Below, piece by piece: positions 30,215 through 31,468 of a DNA stretch of 31,468 nucleotides (positions are counted from its first letter, which is position 1; each line of letters begins with the position of its first letter). Below the pieces are notes generated by a model, which was not told where the DNA came from, made no database searches, and saw only the letters and a program-made list of their open reading frames with translations. A program made the translations under genes and the position numbers. Source of the DNA: a bacterium (GTDB lineage Bacteria; Desulfobacterota; GWC2-55-46; DRQE01); NCBI GenBank assembly GCA_027017505.1, contig JALUQR010000093.1:1-31468 (forward strand). Reading direction: 5' to 3'.

Positions 30215-31468
30215 TTATTACCTCCCTTAAGCAAAAAGTCAAAGACCTTTTCCCTTCTCATCCCATCTATTATCGCATCCATGATACCTGCCTTGAGGAG
30301 GTTTTCTTTAAGCTCCTCAGGGCTTTCTCCCCTGCGTTCTGCCATCTCCTTTATGAGGCCCTCCACCTCCTGGTCTGTCACCTCTATGTTTTCCTTTTCC
30401 GCTATGGCATCCAGTATTATATCACCTCTTGCCTGCTTTTCTGCAACCCTCATGTAGCGTGCCTTGAACTCCTCTGATGTGAGGGGCTGTTGTGCAGGGT
30501 CTATCACACCCTTTCTGACACCCTCCATGATGTTGCTCACTATCTGACGGAAGTAGCTGTCCACAAGTGAGGGTGGCAGTTCAAAGGAGTTTTTCTCTAT
30601 GAGTTTATCCATAATTTCGCTCTTTATTCTGTCCCTTTCTGCCCTCTCCTTTGCCCTTTTGAGCTCCTCCCTTACCCTGTTTTTGAGTTCTTCCAGGGTG
30701 TTGAAACCCACGGTCTTTGCAAACTCATCGTCAAGGGCTGGCAGTACCCTTTCCTTTACAGACTTAACGGTTATATGAAATTCCACCTCTTTTCCTGCAA
30801 CGAGTTTGTCGTGGTATCCCTCCGGGAAGTTCTTTTTGAAGCTTGTGGTATCTCCGCTTTTGAGCCCCTCTGTTGCGGTATCGAACTCTGGAAACCTTGC
30901 ACTCTCACCGAGTATAAACCTGTATCCCCTTGTGCCACCCTGAAGTTTCTCTCCCCTGCTTGAAAGCTCCACATCCACAATCACCATATCACCCTTTCTT
31001 GCCTCTCTTTCCACCTCGTGGAACTCTCCGTAGCTCTGGCGCAACTGCTCGAGGCTTTTTTCCACATCCTCATCTGTAACATCCACCTCCACCTCTTTAC
31101 ACTCTATATCCTCGTAGCCCTTTACATCTATAACAGGTTTTATCTGCACAACCGCGGTATAGGAAAAGGGGCTACCCTCCTCGCATCTGCCCATCTTTAT
31201 GTCAGGGGTTGAAACGGGTTTAAAGCCCTTCTCCTTTACTGCCTGCGGGTATGTTCTTTCAACAAGGTTCTTTGCCACATCGCTCATCACCCTTTTGCCG
31301 AACCTCTGACGCAGTACACTCTCGGGCACCCTGCCCTTTCTGAACCCCTCTATGACAACATCCTTTTTGAGCTCCCTGTAGAAGCGGTTTACAAGCTCTG
31401 TAACCTCATCTTCTGGCACCTCTATGGTAAGCCGTTTCATCACAGGGCTTATATCCTCTACCTCTACC
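30211..31468 (-). CDS. tig: Trigger factor (5' end beyond the window)
   Basis: Ribosome-bound chaperone that shields nascent chains. The visible frame runs off the right edge. Upstream of the first in-window start codon, GTG at 31443, the frame continues as VEVEDISP, the normal trigger factor N-terminus, so the true start lies just outside. Visible parts are the ribosome-binding domain with the signature GFRKGRVPESVLRQRFG, the FKBP-type prolyl isomerase domain (about 150-240, with GDMVIVDVELSS and FKKNFPEGYHDKLVAGKEVEFHI segments, quoted in part) and the helical C-terminal chaperone domain ending in FDFLLKGGNK. It heads the tig-clpP-clpX-lon cluster. Confidence 0.95.
   Translation of the reverse strand, partial: VEVEDISPVMKRLTIEVPEDEVTELVNRFYRELKKDVVIEGFRKGRVPESVLRQRFGKRVMSDVAKNLVERTYPQAVKEKGFKPVSTPDIKMGRCEEGSPFSYTAVVQIKPVIDVKGYEDIECKEVEVDVTDEDVEKSLEQLRQSYGEFHEVEREARKGDMVIVDVELSSRGEKLQGGTRGYRFILGESARFPEFDTATEGLKSGDTTSFKKNFPEGYHDKLVAGKEVEFHITVKSVKERVLPALDDEFAKTVGFNTLEELKNRVREELKRAKERAERDRIKSEIMDKLIEKNSFELPPSLVDSYFRQIVSNIMEGVRKGVIDPAQQPLTSEEFKARYMRVAEKQARGDIILDAIAEKENIEVTDQEVEGLIKEMAERRGESPEELKENLLKAGIMDAIIDGMRREKVFDFLLKGGNK

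Noticed and set aside
31438..31443. GTG/ATG as the start of trigger factor
   Set aside because: The frame continues upstream with the family's usual VEVEDISP residues to the window edge, so the real start is outside.
1..31468. CRISPR array, tRNA or rRNA gene, insertion sequence, integrase or phage gene
   Set aside because: No regularly spaced repeats, no cloverleaf or rRNA-like stretch in the gaps, and no transposase or integrase motif in any frame. The gaps are too short for most of these.

Overview
This is a gene-dense stretch of a Gram-negative bacterial chromosome. The envelope evidence is a Pal-type lipoprotein, a periplasmic multiheme cytochrome and an exported amidase. Nearly all of it is coding, and no gap without a gene exceeds about 160 bases. 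Arginine is mostly AGA/AGG, ATA isoleucine codons are frequent, and the proteins are rich in Glu, Lys and Arg. This, together with TreT beside a sugar ABC importer, suggests a thermophilic or thermotolerant lineage. A Nitrospirota or Thermodesulfobacteriota-like organism is my best guess, by inference only. No rRNA, tRNA, insertion sequence, phage gene or CRISPR array was seen.

Layout. (1) 1-96 is the 3' end of an unidentified + strand gene. (2) 183-10297, minus strand: an 11-gene run from a promoter near 10365-10394. In transcription order it holds a small exported protein, Pal, MscS, a DUF5752-like protein, TreT, a sugar ABC importer (binding protein, two permeases, ATPase), OtsA and OtsB. 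(3) 10416-14237, minus strand: a cation/Ca2+ exchanger, an MPGP-type HAD phosphatase, a glucosyl/mannosylglycerate-synthase-like glycosyltransferase and a channel-like membrane protein with no MscS beta domain. (4) 14339-17586, plus strand: amidase, RNase PH, RdgB and an HD-GYP response regulator. (5) 17593-20406, minus strand: citrate synthase and a FecR-domain penta-heme cytochrome. (6) 20519-21067, plus strand: a DJ-1/PfpI protein. (7) 21120-25682, minus strand: lipid kinase, GH15 hydrolase, CDF metal exporter and a short UvrD-like helicase. (8) 25844-31468, minus strand: tig (5' end outside the window), clpP, clpX and lon.

How it fits together. Regions 2 and 3 look like one osmotic/thermal-stress island. 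Trehalose can be made by two routes (OtsA/OtsB and TreT) and probably imported. A second sugar-glycerate solute is probably made next door. MscS and a second membrane protein could release solutes, and an exchanger handles cations. The GH15 enzyme of region 7 may recycle an alpha-glucoside. Region 8 is the usual protein quality-control cluster.

The most distinctive signals are four. Two near-consensus promoters place the predicted transcription start almost on the start codon (amidase and DJ-1), suggesting leaderless mRNAs. Inverted repeats sit in both divergent promoter regions. FecR, fibronectin-like and c-type heme segments are fused in one protein. A one-step-type sugar-glycerate synthase is coupled to a phosphatase it should not need. 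Ten adjacent gene pairs overlap by exactly 4 bases.
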